DNA of 64,000 nucleotides from Scedosporium boydii. Taxonomy: Eukaryota; Ascomycota; Sordariomycetes; Microascales; Microascaceae. How positions within the stretch are numbered: position 1 is the first letter of the stretch; each line of letters starts with the position of its first letter. The notes beneath the pieces are model-generated. The model had not been told where the DNA came from. It ran no database searches and saw nothing but the letters and a program-made list of their open reading frames with translations. Position numbers and translations under genes: made by a program. Shown in pieces: positions 45,520-58,943 of this stretch. The DNA lies in NCBI GenBank assembly GCA_002221725.1, contig NJFT01000017.1, positions 248,001 through 312,000 of the forward strand, in the 5' to 3' direction.

Positions 45520-48500
45520 ACTTCGATTCTCCGATTAGACGCCCTTAGGCTCGGCTAAGAATGGAATGATGTATTGTCAGAAGTGGAATGCGGCGTAATC
45601 GGTGTAGGTCTTTCCGTGACATACACACAGAGACAAGCTTAACTGGGTAATCTGCCGTGATGCGTAATGGAGGCGCGGTTCCCAGAAGTACAGCAATGGG
45701 AACAGGGATATGATACTTGAAAAAGCTTGGCTGATTGGAGGTAGCTGGCTACCTATAATATGTGATTACATTCACATCACGGGTTTATGGGACGCTGCCA
45801 GCAAGATTTCAAGCGAGATTGGACTTCGATTTTCTGAAAAGGTTCCTGCTGGCAGCATCCGCAAACAGTTTAGACTGGAAGGAACGGCATTGGACCTTTC
45901 GTATTATATACGTCCGGCTGCTCCCGGGTGGCTTAAATTCCAGATTTACTTCGTAGAACATAAGGACCTTTGCTTTCTCCCCTTGTCCATGCTGACAGCT
46001 TACATCAGCGGGATCAGAGGAACGAACTTCAATGCAAATTTCGTAACCGATCCAATAACATCGGACGGTCCGAGCCGACCGTTGGGGAGGGCTGCAGATC
46101 GCCCTGGTTGAACGGTTGCCAATTGGGTCTTAGTGGTGCGATCGACCACCCAATGTCGCCATTGAAATGTCGTCTTCCAAATACCACGCCAGGGGAGAGA
46201 TCGGAACTAGAGTGGATTGAGAATGGTTGAGAAGGAATACGCATGCAAGTAACCCTGCCCCTTCATCCTTCCCGCTTATGCCCACGCGTCCGATACAACG
46301 CCGCGGACATCGACGGCAGGCATCTTCCGAATCCAGGCACTGTATATTCAAGGAAAGAGGTTCGCGGGAGTTGATATCGGCTGCTGAGATTTGCATTTTC
46401 GAAATCATTGCTACTTCTTAAGGAGATTCTCCCTGTCCCTGCACTACATGACTATTGGTCAAGCTCTCAGGTGGCGATATACGTCTGACAATTCCAGGTC
46501 CTGTCCTGCAACGCACGAACTTTTTACGAGCCCCATATGCTCAGGAGCCGAAGGTATTTGATATACGGGCCGGCCCACGGGTTGTCAGCTTACGTACAAG
46601 ATATTACGGAGGAGACGTGAATATGCGGAAACAACGTCGGTGTGAGCGAATGTGCGTAGGGTTTTCGTGGTAGGAGCCATGGCGATGATTATGGCAAAGA
46701 CACGGACCAAAAGCACGCTAGATTTCGTGTAACCAAGTAGGGGACTTTTGAAATTGTGGTTCTATGGAGTGAGGGGGCACCCAGGCGTAACGGCCGTACC
46801 AGGATATCTCGGTGCAGTACCTCGACCGAGCTTCGGTGTTCCGGGGTATCCGCTCGGTATTATTTATGATGATGGTACTTCTGTCCCCTCCCGCGCGGGG
46901 GGCACATTCCATTCCGTTAGCAAATTCCGTAAGCAAATTGTTACGGTGGTTGGCTTATCGGAACGGTGCGTGATGAATAAAGCATGCGAAAGCGTCTTGG
47001 TGTATAAGGAGTCATTTATGGAGTCCGTTGCATGATCTCACTATAAACTTCGTATAAACAGGCATTCCAAATACACCTTTGAAGTAACGTGGAACGACAA
47101 CCGAGAAAGGATGGCTTGCAATTAAAACCTTGCAAAACGTGCGCGGAAAGTCAGAGACCCTACATCATCTACTTCCCTAGCCAACTTCGCCGACCGCAGA
47201 GTATAAATTACAATAAATCTAATTTCTCTTCTTGACCTGGTCCGTTGGCTTGGAATTCGGGATTTGACGCTCCTTTTCCTTAGTGGGGATGCGCCTAGGT
47301 TAGTCTCAAGCTTTCTAGGAGTCCAGAGGGCTTCAAATGGAGGGGAATAGAAGGGTATCAGTGTCATATCCCCCATGCATCTATTCGGATCTTCGCAAGG
47401 CCGGAACCTGGAATAGGCGGTTGAGTCTTGAGAACTCAGCTAATTGTTGCCTTCTTTGAGACTTTTTTTGTGGACATAATAGTTAATTGAGGTAAACGGA
47501 CTAATGAGTCGACAGCGAGCGCAGTGCTTTATTGGCTGCAATGCTACAACATCAAGGGACAGATACGAGTCTCATATGAAGGAAGTCTAAGGGAATACCG
47601 TCCTACTTCCCGGGTGGGCCTCGCCTATGAAGATGAGATGCGCATGGATGTGGTTCGCTATCAGCAGACGCCACTTCCATCGAGGATATAGAACTTCCGG
47701 CCCGGAGGGATCTCGAGGAAAGCGGATAGAAGCCGCCTTGAAGCACCATCCTATCCGTTCATACACTCATCTGGAACTCAAGGTCATAGGGTCATTTACA
47801 CTCTCTAAGCGGATAGTTCAATAGAATAGCCTGCGTAGCCGCGAAAAGGATTATACCTTTTTGGAATAGCCTGGGCATCTGCTCCTCGATTTTTATTCCT
47901 TTTCACGCATTTCTTGCGCAAGGGAAGGAAGCAGTGGTAATAAGACAGAAAAGTCAAAAAGATCGCATGCGCTAGTCTGGTCAGATTTCGAACGAAGCAA
48001 TTCCCCTCTGGACACTCTGGCAAATCCATATAACGAAGGTTCTCTGCTGAATTTAGAGCGATGATGCTGCCTTCGGAATTAATCAGGGAGAGATAGTATA
48101 TCGCTTCCTCTTCTCCACCACTTCCTCAGCGGTGTGTGGAAGGCTGCTACCAAAAACCTGGGCCTGTCGCCAGTACACAAGTTTAGTCTGCAGTCCACGC
48201 ATCTACCCTACTCTGAAGAAGGGAATCCAAGATCTCCTGGCATTATTGCCTACAGAAGGCTCCTGGGAAAAAGACTCGTGTGTCTGTACTTGGATATCCT
48301 TCACAACCTTGATCCTACCAGGCCGCTTCATATCGTTATTTCGAAGGGGATGCTGATGCCCCTCGGGCTCTCGTGAACTGTCAGCTAGTCCTATTTCCGA
48401 TGACGACGTCCGCTTTACCAATGGAGTCACAAACTACATTTTCTCCGGGGAGGTCCCGCAAGTAAGGCTGATCCTGCCGCTGTGTTGGATAGTTATGAAT

Positions 48501-49179
48501 AAGAATTTATATAAAATGTTAAATGCTCTATTTATTGCAATCTTCCCTTCCCTGCTCCTCTGAACTGGCCGATCTTGAGGAAGGCATCATGGCCAAGAAT
48601 CCTGGTTTCTCTCTAAGCCGGCTCGTCTTCTATCTAGAATGTGAGAAGGTTCTCCCTGCCTCCGTTGTCGTCTTGGCAGTAAATGGCGCCAGTGCGGGTT
48701 CATATGTGTGGATGTGTGGAGCTGTCGCTCACCTTTTCACGATTATGATGCTGTAAAAAGTGGTCAGGCTGTTATCAAGACCTAAATTTCAATTTCGCTT
48801 CTTTAAGAGAGATCCAGCACGTGATATAGAAGCGTGCGCGTAGAGATCAGGTAATAAATGTACGGTTCGCGTCTTGTGCAGATGCAGCCTGCCCTCTCGG
48901 GTAGAAACTGCAAAAGCTTGGGCATCGGTCCTTGTCTCTGGCTAACTCCCTTCGCCACGCTCGCTTGGTGCCAGCGCATCAGTCACAAAGAACACGGTAA
49001 TGCGCGATGGTAAGTGTTGAGGCTATCTCTTGCAAATATTAAGCGCTTACAAGTAAACGCTTTACCCAGCCACTCTACCAGGTATATCCTTCGCCCGGCG
49101 AGGAAGCAACAACTGCAGCTGCCAAGGTGGAGTACGATGTCTCTCCCGAATCCCCATCCGCTGTGATCATTCCGAACTA
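45520..49179. other. Gene-poor 3.7 kb
   Basis: Scattered ORFs of 60-135 codons (for example plus strand 45710-46111 and minus strand 48203-48430) show no recognisable domain, signal peptide or consistent splicing. Around 49000-49180 lies sequence that may include the missing first exon of the NLR-like gene. No repeat or mobile element was identified. Confidence 0.4.
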
Positions 49180-52100
49180 ATATCCGCGCGGGTACGTAGC
49201 TTAGTTGCTGTCCATGGGCTGAATCCACGACATAAGAGCGCGACAGCTCATGCCTGGGATACATGGCGAACGCCCCCAGGCCCAAACGGGCGCCTTTGGC
49301 TGCGGGACGACCTCCCCCCGTCGGTACCAGGCTCCCGCATATTCATCTACGAGTACGACTCCGCTGCAGCTTTTGGAAAAGATCGAAGTACGTTTGTGGA
49401 TAAGGCAAAGATGCTGCTGGAAGAGCTGGCAATCCAGCGCAGGGGGGCGGATACGCGACCGCTCATCCTCCTAGGCCATAGCCTAGGAGGTCTTTTGATT
49501 AAGCAGGCCCTTTTCCTGGCGTATTGCAGGCGCTCGGTTAGGGAGGATGGCACTCCCGGAATGGAGGAGGGCTGGAAGTCGATTCTCACCTCCCTTTCCG
49601 GCCTCGTATTCTTCGCGACTCCTCACAGTGGCGGAAGAAGATCTCTAGTGAGCCTTGGCCGCATAACGTCGAAACTCGCAACTATTCTCGGAATCAAGAA
49701 GGGGGACGATCTTTTCGACGTCCTAGACAAAGACGGACTGTTTTCTAGCATTATGCAAGAAGTGTGGCAGCCATACATGGTAGAGTGCAAGATCCTGTCA
49801 TTTTGGGGAACTTTCGATCAGGTGAGATACAACTTGCGCCTGAATCGCTCCGTAATACCCCTAGTAACTGGGATGTAGGTCGTCTCCAGAAATAGCGCCC
49901 AACTTGGTCTCCCAAGTTATCACGAGAAAGTGGTCTTTCTACGAGCAGATCACAGAAGAGTGTGCAAGTTCGGCGCGAGTACTGACGACAGAAATAATTT
50001 CAATCTCGTCCGGAGTAATATCGAAGAGCTGTATGAAAGGGCATGCATTCGTGGTAAGTGAATAGGACTGGATGATTTTGTCCGTGAATCTAGGAGTCAG
50101 GGCGACTAAGGGTTTTTATGTTAGTGTCCCAAACACACCAGTCGACTTCCACGATGTCGTCGAAGCCGGAAATAGACTCCAGCCCCGCTTCATCAGCTAT
50201 ACCGGAGATGCAGAGCTGGAGAGAATCGTTGCAGCCAAGAGGTATGTGAGAGACACAATTACCTTGTACTAGTTTATTCCACAGAAAATTCTTGTTAGCT
50301 AATACACGGGTAAAAGACAACATATTCAAGGAATCTTTCCACCGCGGCCTGCACCTCGGCAAAGCAAACTTCTTCCAAATCTCCGTGGGCCGAGAGACCT
50401 GCCTCAAAGAGATGCACGAAGTTCTACGCAGCGACCGGGGAATCCGGGGAATCCAGACACGCCGGAAAACTCTAACTTTACATGGAATGGGAGGAGTAGG
50501 TAAGACTCATGTGGCCATCCAATACGCTCGAGAGCACCAAAACTCCTTCACCTCGGTGTTCTTCTTAGATGGTTCGAGTGAAGACTCGTTGATCCAGAGC
50601 TTCGCCAATGTCCATCGGTGTATCGGCGAACGCCGCTTGGTTGAGAACCCATTAAGCCCTCATGTCAGCCACACGGAGTTGAATCCTCGCGATCTCGCCC
50701 TAGAGACCCTGGAATGGTTCAGCCTTGCCGGCAATACTACATGGCTTCTGATCTACGATAATGTTGACCTCGGTCCAGAAGATCCGGGGGGCTATCGTCT
50801 TGTGGATTATGTACCATCTAAGGACACGGGATCAATCATTGTTACCTCGAGATTATCGACGCCACCGATTGCTGGGCACACACATAGGCTCACGTTGCTG
50901 GGGCCTGCGGAGTCATCCCAACTACTTTTCGAGACAATGTCAAGGCCTCCGAATAATCCTGATACTCAGGGTACGGTGTAACCAATCTCCCCAAATTACA
51001 CAACTAGAAAATAAGCTCCTTGCTAATGTAACCGACTGAAGGTAAAGAAACAGAAAAACTCCTCCGCGAGCTCGACGGACTGCCTCTCGCCATTACACAA
51101 ACTGGTAACCTTTTGAAGAATTTGAATATGGACATCTCAAAATACAACGCCCTTTATGAGGAGTCTAAGCAGACAATGATAGACTTGCTCAAGCCAAAGA
51201 TCCTACTCCCGTGTGAGGAAGACGCCAAGTCCAGCGTGGGAACAACTTGGGTTACCTCTCTCCGTATTCTGAGAAGTAGGGGCGCCTCTAACTATCACAA
51301 CCAAGGGGAGCAATACCAACTAGCGGACAAATTGCTGCACCTGCTGGCCTATTTTGACCCCTACGATATTCGGTATGAGTTCATTGAAAAGGCTCAACTT
51401 TCCGACCACGTTCCCGCGTGGTTCCATCGCATCATTCGCTCAGAGGCCGAATTCCTCACGATTATGCAGATTCTGATGCACTTGTCGCTAGTATACGCGA
51501 CAGATACAAGCGGGTGCTTCTATATGCACAGACTTGTGCACACATGGCTTTGTACCTACATCCATTCCAAGACCGACACCGACCTGCTGAATCTAGCATT
51601 GACCGCACTTGCTTGGAACGTGCCGCCTCTAGATCTAGGTAGGGTCTTCACGCCTCAGCTCATTTCGCATGCTATCAATCTTCTTCCGCGGCTTCTCGAG
51701 TCACAAGTTCCGCTGCCTCCCATTGTCATTGGGAGGTTAGATGGCGGGGTTCGGCAGCGAGTCGAGCACATTCATAATTTCCGGCGAGAACGGTGGACTA
51801 TCTACCTTCCCTTGCAAAGGGTTTACTCTCTGTTCTGTTCAGGAGGTAAAGGGAGGGAGTTACTGCAAGTGATCGATACAAATCTGTTTCTACACAGGGC
51901 ATCTTCGTCACCAGTCGATGTTCTATGGGCAGCCAACTTGCATTACACCAAAGCGGCTATTTTCTGGGCTATGGGGATATTTGGCGAATGTCAGCAAGCT
52001 GCATCGACGGCACTCCAGGGTTTCGAGACGGTTGATGATACTTACGGTATATTGACTACTCGTAACTTGTTGGGTTGGGCCCTATACAAAATGGGAGAAT

Positions 52101-52858
52101 GTGACCGAGGTCTGGAGTTATGCGAGGACGTATTTACTAGGTGTCGCGCTAAATATGGCCTCTTCGAGCATCCGACCTGGGCTGTGTTTTGCGCAATCAT
52201 CAATGGACTACCAGAGACGTCACCAAGAAGAGTTCGCCACCTTGAAGCTGCCAAGGCCGAGGCAGAGCTAACTGCTTCTACTAACCGAAGGGCACTCGTT
52301 GCTCTATACTGGCTAGCTACTTGTCCTCAATATCGGAAAGGAGATCGAGTTGATGAGGCGGAGCGGCTTCTGAACACAATTCTAGCACATTTGATCGCTC
52401 TTGAGAGAACACAATCACCCAGCGCCGCGGCTTTGCAATATCAAATCGGATATTTCTACCACCGGACGGGTAAGCCGCAACTGGCTTGTACCCAGTATAA
52501 GCAATTTCTATCTATGCAGATATCCAGGTACGGTGAGACTCACGTCAGTACTGCACGGGCCCGCGGGGTTCTGGCGCAGGCGCTTATGGAGTTGGGAGAG
52601 TTTCGAGAGGCAGAGGGATATCTGGGTCTCGCTCTAGACGTCCTCGACAGTATTCAAGATGCGGACGAAGATGTTATCGCTCACCGACAGACTATGCGGG
52701 CTTTACACCGAGGATGCCGATCCGATTCTTGGCCGGCACCACCGGTTTTGGCATCATTCGATGGCATTGGCGGAGGGAGTGGTCGTGGTTGGGATTCTGA
52801 AGATATGACTGTTTGTTATAGTCGTCCTTGGGATTTTAAAGACTGGAGATTGTTATAG
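49180..52858 (+). CDS. NLR-like protein: alpha/beta hydrolase - NB-ARC - TPR (5' end unresolved)
   Basis: Five exons are clear (to 49821, 49879-50053, 50125-50241, 50299-50970, 51042-52858), about 1140 residues. The N-terminal hydrolase has LVAVHGLNP, nucleophile elbow GHSLGG and FFATPHSGG. The NB-ARC core has the P-loop GMGGVGKT, Walker B WLLIYDNVD, GSIIVTSR and RELDGLPLA. The C-terminal 450 residues are helical with TPR-like pairs (AAALQYQIGYFYHRTGK; FREAEGYLGLALDVL). This is the STAND/NLR plan linked to fungal non-self recognition: the repeats sense a ligand, the NTPase oligomerises, and the hydrolase acts as effector. The frame is open back to 49057 but has no ATG. A second frame upstream reads LYQVYPSPGEEATTAAAKVEYD, typical of the family start, but I could not join it in phase. 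Either an intron was missed or the 5' end is damaged. Confidence 0.82.
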
Positions 52859-54442
52859 AAGATGCAAGTAAGTTGAACGGTGCACTTCCAGCCCAGCCCA
52901 TTCTTTACAAATTGTCGATTTGCAGGCCTGTATCTCTACCAATCCTTTATAGATTTATATAAAATCAAAAATACAGTCAATCGGTTCTGACTGAGGTCAG
53001 GACCAGGCCGGACATTACATACCCCGGCAGCAGTTGTGTAATACTCTATCTGTATCTGTAGATATTGCACGAGGCCAATTGAAATGGTTGGGTAAGGGGG
53101 TGGATGGAACGTTGCCGAGTCTTTCGGATTTACTGTGTCGCTGGGTTGTTGACACTATCCTGAAGCTCATAAACACCAGACAACGACGCTCGGCCCAAGG
53201 CCTGCTATCTCGAATACTCCGAAGGGATCTGAGTAGGCCGTATTCAGAGAATATTAGACCCATATGCATTACAGACTCACCATGGTCAACGTTGAAGCCT
53301 CTTCTGTGATCGAATGATTGATATTATTAACCGTGATTCTAGATACGGCTTGGAAACGTGCCCCAGCACTTCTGTGTTTGCAGTGAGCCCTGTCTCATGG
53401 TTGAATGAATCACCCAACACCAAGTGGTTCAAAGATAAGTCGGAAAGGAAGACGAAACGGAATAGTCTTCTATTCAGTGCAACACGCGATAAACCCCACA
53501 ATATGATGCTAGCTATGCCTAGTCAGAAGAAGCAGGTAGCATTCTCTTTGGGTGTGGTTCCACGGACCCTTCTCTAAGTGCGGGAGCCATGAGCGGGTGA
53601 GTTAATCATGTGTATGTCTAGTATCCACAAGGCCAATTCCAGTATTACGGAGGCAGAGCCAGGCCGTGCAACCATCCCTATAACGACAGCCCACAAACTC
53701 AATTGGATTGATCTAGTAACTGGTTGACCTCCCAGCGTGGAAAGAATCTCGTGAGAGGAAACGGAAGGGACGAAATGACAGAAATCGGATTGCCTTGTGT
53801 CATCCAAGGATCTATCTCCCAAACACCATGCAGCATACGCCGCAGAGGACCGTCGACATACTCGTCATGGATCTTAGAGTCCTTGACAATCTTTGAACCA
53901 CTTTCAATAGTGATACCAACTCAATCGACACCACCCACTAGTAAGCTGTTGTCAAATATATATACATGACCCACTGTTTAAACATGACCACGCTATCCTA
54001 GGAAACGACTTATTAAAACCCTGAAGAGGAAAGGGAAAGGGAAAAACAACGGGTGACAATTTCCCCGAGAGAGCCCTTCCGTCCATGAAGGCTGGTAGCA
54101 CAAGAAATTCGGTTATATGCGTCGGGACCCGACAAAAAGGGGCCAGTGAAGCTAAGTAATTTTTACGGAAGCAAACAAATCTCATCCCTTGCATCCCTGT
54201 GGAATGTTGGCCTGAGAATTGACTTGAACTCCTGAGCTGTACAATTTTGGTGATGGATTCCCGACTCGCCCGGGGGTATTTCCACGTGACCGCGATGTTG
54301 CTTTCGAAGCACCAGGGCATCCTAGATTCCTCGCTCGCGGAGTTTCAGCTGCACCTCACCTCACTTCTCTCCCCAGCCAAGACACACACGCCAGGCCGCT
54401 CTGATCCTCGACAAATTGTCGCAAAAATCTATCACCGCCACG
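52859..54442. other. Intergenic 1.6 kb, no gene seen
   Basis: Overlapping ORFs of 80-120 codons on both strands show no domain support. The promoter of the small membrane protein lies at the right end. Confidence 0.45.
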
Positions 54443-54841
54443 ATGGAGTCTCTTCCATTTCCCTCCCCAACTTCTATCACCGTCCTCACCTTCGGGATCA
54501 CATCCTTCGCACTCGGAATCGCCACGATTGTCCTCCCCCCTGCCTCCATCCTCGAAACCTTGCAGGTGTCCCCGGATGCCCTTCCTGCCGTGCGGGCAAG
54601 CTCGCTGGCGGCAACCGCCATGGGGATCTACTACACACTTGCGACGTACCAAGGAAACACGGCTTTCTTCGCGTGGACTGTACCGATGCGCCTATTAACG
54701 ACGGCTGTAATGTGGAATCAGGGGTGGAAGGGTACGGCACTTTGGGAGGGTGCTGGGGCAATCTCTACGGCCATTACCCTTGCATGGGATCTTCGAGCAG
54801 GCAAGTCGAAGAGTGGAAAAGGAGGAAGGAAGACTGAATGA
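54443..54841 (+). CDS. Small multi-pass membrane protein (DUF4267-like)
   Basis: A single exon of 132 residues from the ATG at 54443. Four hydrophobic segments can be traced (about residues 10-35, 50-72, 75-95 and 98-115) with a lysine/glycine-rich tail. Size, helix number and the order of a V-R-A small-residue loop after the first helix resemble the DUF4267 group of small fungal membrane proteins, whose function is unknown. The frame extends upstream to 54416, but the 54443 start places the first helix normally. Confidence 0.65.
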   Translation: MESLPFPSPTSITVLTFGITSFALGIATIVLPPASILETLQVSPDALPAVRASSLAATAMGIYYTLATYQGNTAFFAWTVPMRLLTTAVMWNQGWKGTALWEGAGAISTAITLAWDLRAGKSKSGKGGRKTE

Positions 54842-55345
54842 GCAGCGAGAAATCCGGAGCTAGCGGGATGGTACGGTCCCAGCAGCTCATTTTTGGTCAC
54901 CAATGGCCCAGCCCAAGCAGCGTTGGTTGGCACATCTGTCAACATTGAATCATTGTCCATGATTTTTGTCAAATTTATTAGTGGTATTAACTCTTTCAAA
55001 TGCTTAATCTTTGTTCTTGGGCGATGAAATACTTTCCAAATGCACACCCAGGATATCACTCATTTCGAAATGACGCGCTCATTGTTGACGCTTCAGTAGT
55101 AAACTTGGTAAGCCTCTGGGAGGGCCACGCGCCCTCGCATTCCTCCCAGCGGGTACAACGCCAGGTTGAGCTGTTCAGGCAGGTCACGTCTCCTACTACC
55201 CCAACATATGGGAACGTTGGGATGGTTGAGGATGGGCCAGGCATAGCCGGGATGAAGCCTCAGTCCACCTGAATGGGGTCCGGGTTAATCAACGGACCAA
55301 GATTGTTTCGAGGACATGATAAGATGTCGCCAAATATCCGATTAT
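54842..55345. other. Intergenic, no gene seen
   Basis: This 504 bp lies between two converging genes. No feature is recognisable beyond their 3' ends. Confidence 0.45.
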
Positions 55346-56203
55346 CTAACTTCTGCGAGTGTCGTGCGTTGGGTTGTCAGCGGGAAGTTCAACCGGCTCC
55401 GTCGTATTATGTAGTTCGCTAGGTAGTTCGGGCATTGTCGCGATCGGGTTTCCCGCCAGCTCCGCCCCAGCAGCCTTTTGCTGCATCTCCCCATATGGTG
55501 TTAGGCCCGCCTGCGCGTTTCCACCGGCCGCCGCGAGCCGTCGCCGCGAGCGCCAGAAAAGAAACAGCGCGCCGAGAAGAGCTAGCACGACCACAGGGAC
55601 GACGACAGCGATTGCTATTGTCGCACCCTTCGACAAACCCGAGCTACCGCTGTCTGCTCCTCCCCCATCCCCGCTTTCTATGGGGGCAGTTTCCCCGGTA
55701 TCTGTGGGAAGAAACTCCGAGTTCGTCGCGGACTCGAGATCGGAGCTCTGGTAGACCATTCGTACACCAAACGCGTTCAGGCCGCCGGGGCTCGTGAATC
55801 CGCTCTTGACGGTGCTCGTAACGCCGTTGTCGCTGAGAACGATTGGAAGCGATGTCGGTTTGGGCGCGATCCAGGTGCAAAAGAGCGTGGACCACACACT
55901 TTCCAGGCTCGTCGTCTTGACGCAGGAAAGCGTGACGTCGCTGTTGTATACGGGGCAGCATGTTACGGTGGTAATGGACGCGACGCCGGTGTGGTCATGG
56001 CACGCGCTGACGTAGCCCGACGGACATACGAGGCCGGGTGAGAAGTAAAAGGTCGGCTCGGAGGAGAAACCCTCGGGCATGCATGTTTTTTCGATGTCGA
56101 GGACGGAGAGGAAACCGGAGCGGTAGATGTTGGAGCAGTCGGCGGGGCGGGAGAAGGGTGTGGTGAGGGGGTTTTCGGCGAAGGAAGACACGACGGTCGT
56201 CAT
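55346..56203 (-). CDS. Single-pass membrane protein with cysteine-bearing ectodomain
   Basis: A single exon of 285 residues. About 185 residues of Ser/Thr-rich sequence with several cysteines (PADC, KTC, VCPSGYVSAC, VTCCPVY, LSC, LFC) precede a Gly/Ser-rich spacer. One strong membrane helix follows (ATIAIAVVVPVVVLALLGAL), then a basic stop-transfer RSRRR and a cytosolic tail with Pro/Glu. This plan is common in ascomycete surface proteins related in layout to cell-wall stress sensors. No cleavable signal peptide is obvious, and a further upstream exon cannot be excluded. No function is assigned. Confidence 0.75.
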   Translation of the reverse strand: MTTVVSSFAENPLTTPFSRPADCSNIYRSGFLSVLDIEKTCMPEGFSSEPTFYFSPGLVCPSGYVSACHDHTGVASITTVTCCPVYNSDVTLSCVKTTSLESVWSTLFCTWIAPKPTSLPIVLSDNGVTSTVKSGFTSPGGLNAFGVRMVYQSSDLESATNSEFLPTDTGETAPIESGDGGGADSGSSGLSKGATIAIAVVVPVVVLALLGALFLFWRSRRRLAAAGGNAQAGLTPYGEMQQKAAGAELAGNPIATMPELPSELHNTTEPVELPADNPTHDTRRS

Positions 56204-57683
56204 GATGGGCTGCCGTCGTCAATGTGATACTCGTGGGGACTCATCAATTGATCTCGGTGTCGATTCCGGTTGCGATAGCCCACGGCTGGGTATCTCCACG
56301 CACCTACAACAAGCGGGCACAGATACTAACTCGAATGGAAATGACACATGGAAAAAGAGGAAAAAATATACCCCAAGAGTGAGAGAGCGAAATCATTGAA
56401 GATTCCCTGATTAACTGTGGGTCTCTCTCTGCGTCCGACACCCCCTGGTCAAGGGACTTTGGGATCTGGATGGGGCGGAGTAGCGTTACAATCGCCTCCA
56501 ACCCGTGTCGATCGGTTGAACATGAGTCGTCGATTCATCCCCATTAATATTAGATTCGACAGCGTTCCGGATCCTTCGTAGGTCCTTTGTGTCGTCAGCC
56601 ACCATAACGGTGGAGAATTGCGCAGAAAGGCAAGCCACCTCCTGAACAAGCATCATCCTGCATCCGCAGGATGCCTCAGGGTCAATCAATTGATCTCAGA
56701 GGTACGAAGTACCTTAGTACAAATCTCCTTGACGTGGAGAAACCGACCCTTTCTGTGGCCCTACAGGGCTGACGACTCCCCAAATTGTGGCTGAAACATC
56801 GCCTGGGATCTTGGCGACCCTACGATGGTCTGGGCACCTTGCGGACATTTCGGCACTTGACTCTCGAATCGTCAATGGCAATGGGCTTCAAAAACTATCT
56901 ACAGCGGCGCCTTCGACCTCTCAAATAGATGGGATCACAACCGCGACGAAGTAGATATCACGATTTAGTCAAACCGGGTAGGCCCAAGTCCCCTGAGCCT
57001 CTACATGCTGGGCTTCCCTTAAGCCAGACCTTGACCACTTCATACGCCCCTCGGTAACAGCCCACCTCCAAAGACGGATCAAATGGCTCGCAGCATTCCG
57101 CATCGGAACAGCCCTCAAATCCCCCGCTCAACATAAACTGATTTCGCTATTCGAAGCCCATTCGCTCTGGCTGGCCGATTTAGTTTTGACTGATCTGCAG
57201 CAAGCTTTGCCAAATCTCCTTTTACATGTGCCATCGCCAAATACCGTCACCGAGTTTTGACCACATCAGACAGGGTGGCTAGTGTGGCCGCTGCTGATCC
57301 GGCGGTTGCGGCACTGGGTCCGTTAACAAAAAAAAGTCCGAGAATCGTTCTCTCCTTCCGTACTGGAACCGGTCGCAATTGCACTTGGCCGAACTTGCCC
57401 TACACTTTTGGTAGCAGTCGCAGTTGGGGAGGGGGGAGATCGGAGAAGGTTCAACGTTCAAATTCGCGACCAGATATCCTCAACAAGAGAAGTTGACACT
57501 TTGTCACACAGCCGCCATCCCTCTTCAGTATGTCTCGAGTCGAATAACTCATCCAGATGTGAATTCGGTCTTGAATCTTGATAACCATGAGAACCGCGAC
57601 GGCGACGACAGCTCCTGGCATCCACTCCAAATCGGACGAGGAATTCCCTGGGATCCAATCTCTATGGCCAATTTCATGATGGT
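56204..57683. other. Intergenic 1.5 kb, no gene seen
   Basis: ORFs here are short and unsupported. The promoter of the single-pass membrane protein lies at the left end and the 3' end of the next gene at the right. Confidence 0.45.
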
Positions 57684-58777
57684 CTACCATACCGCCCACA
57701 AAATCCATCCTACGAGTTGCAATCCCATCACAATAATTCCCAAATCCAAACGCCATACTCTCCCCGCAGACGACGCAGCTCTCCAGTTCCCTCGCGAATT
57801 CATCCTCCACTGAATTTCAGTTCCATTGACAAACGTAAAATGCGGCATGGAATGGTTCACCGGTGAAGCTAGAGATATCGGATTATACCGGCTGCCAAGG
57901 GCCACTTCGCTAGATCCCTCGTAACTAAAGTCGGACTGATCTAGTCGGCGGCCTTCGAAAGATATCGTAGCCGATACGTATTCTGTTGAAAGGGTTAACC
58001 TCATAGTGCTAGTGGTATTTGTGAAATTGAGGTTGTAACCAAAGTTGATTCCTTGATCCCTATATTATATCTCAGTTAATCCTGGTAGTCAGTAGTGAAG
58101 CATTGGCAGCGCAGGAAGTTTGAAAGTTCCACAGGCCGTCAGTTCAGCTACATGATAGAGCTACGTGAGTCTTACCAATTGATCGTGTTCTCACCACACA
58201 TCCGCCTCCGCGAGTAATTGGACGGCAAGTGCACGTCAAATTGATTCCAGTGGACCGTTCCATTGCTTACCCAGGTAGTCTCATCCCCAAGCACCGAGTA
58301 GAACGGCCCGGACTCATTTTCGCCGATTGACCCTTCCTTGACGACGGACATGGAGGCAGAGTTAAGGTCGAGCATCTGTGCGGGAACGTAATACCATGGC
58401 CAACTCTCAATAATACCACAACGTTCACCCTCATCATAACAGATGAAGTACGTGGTGGCGAAGCTGAGGTCGGAGAGTCGTGAGGGAACACCGTCCGGCC
58501 CATCAAGCGTCAGCTCAAAGAAGAATGGGTTTGCATCCCACGGTCCATTGATGCCAATTCTCATTGAAGAATTTCTGAGGTTCGAAAATGAGTCAAATAG
58601 CGGCTTGCCGCAAGCCGAATCGTTTTTTGCGTTATACTCAAGCGATCCATTGATTGTCCCATTGTAGAATATAAATTGAGTACCGCTCTCTGCGATGGAC
58701 AAAGAGACAGCCCAAACGAGGGACGAGGGAGAGAGAAGAAGCAAGACGATGATGATAATTCCACTTTTGGAAATCAT
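57684..58777 (-). CDS. Glycosylated membrane or secreted hypothetical protein
   Basis: Two exons (58777-58176 and 58059-57684) give 325 residues; the junction restores NTINWDQGINFGYNLNF. The N-terminus is a clear signal peptide (SGIIIIVLLLLSPSSLVWA). The body carries many N-glycosylation sequons (NGT, NGS, NSS, NES, NYS, NFT, NTT, NHS, NGT) and several cysteines. The last 25 residues form a hydrophobic helix (LGIIVMGLQLVGWILWAV) that would anchor it in the membrane. Alternation of aromatic and polar residues suggests a beta-rich ectodomain. I do not recognise the family. Confidence 0.7.
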
Positions 58778-58901
58778 TATTCCTGTTGGTGGTTGGGAAG
58801 AACGATGAGAGCCTCGCTTTGTTGCTATTCTTGATTAATCACGAACTCTCAGCATTCCTGAGGAGGCAACAACAAAATCTTGCGTGGGAGAGTGTGGGTG
58901 A

Positions 58902-58943
<42 letters not shown>

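Noticed and set aside
45710..46111. Plus-strand 133-codon ORF
   Set aside because: No recognisable family, signal or neighbouring exon; composition like the surrounding noncoding DNA.
49040..49090. tRNA-like box A (TGGTAGAGTGG) and hairpin on the minus strand
   Set aside because: No B box (GGTTCGA-type) and no acceptor-stem pairing within range, so it is not a tRNA.
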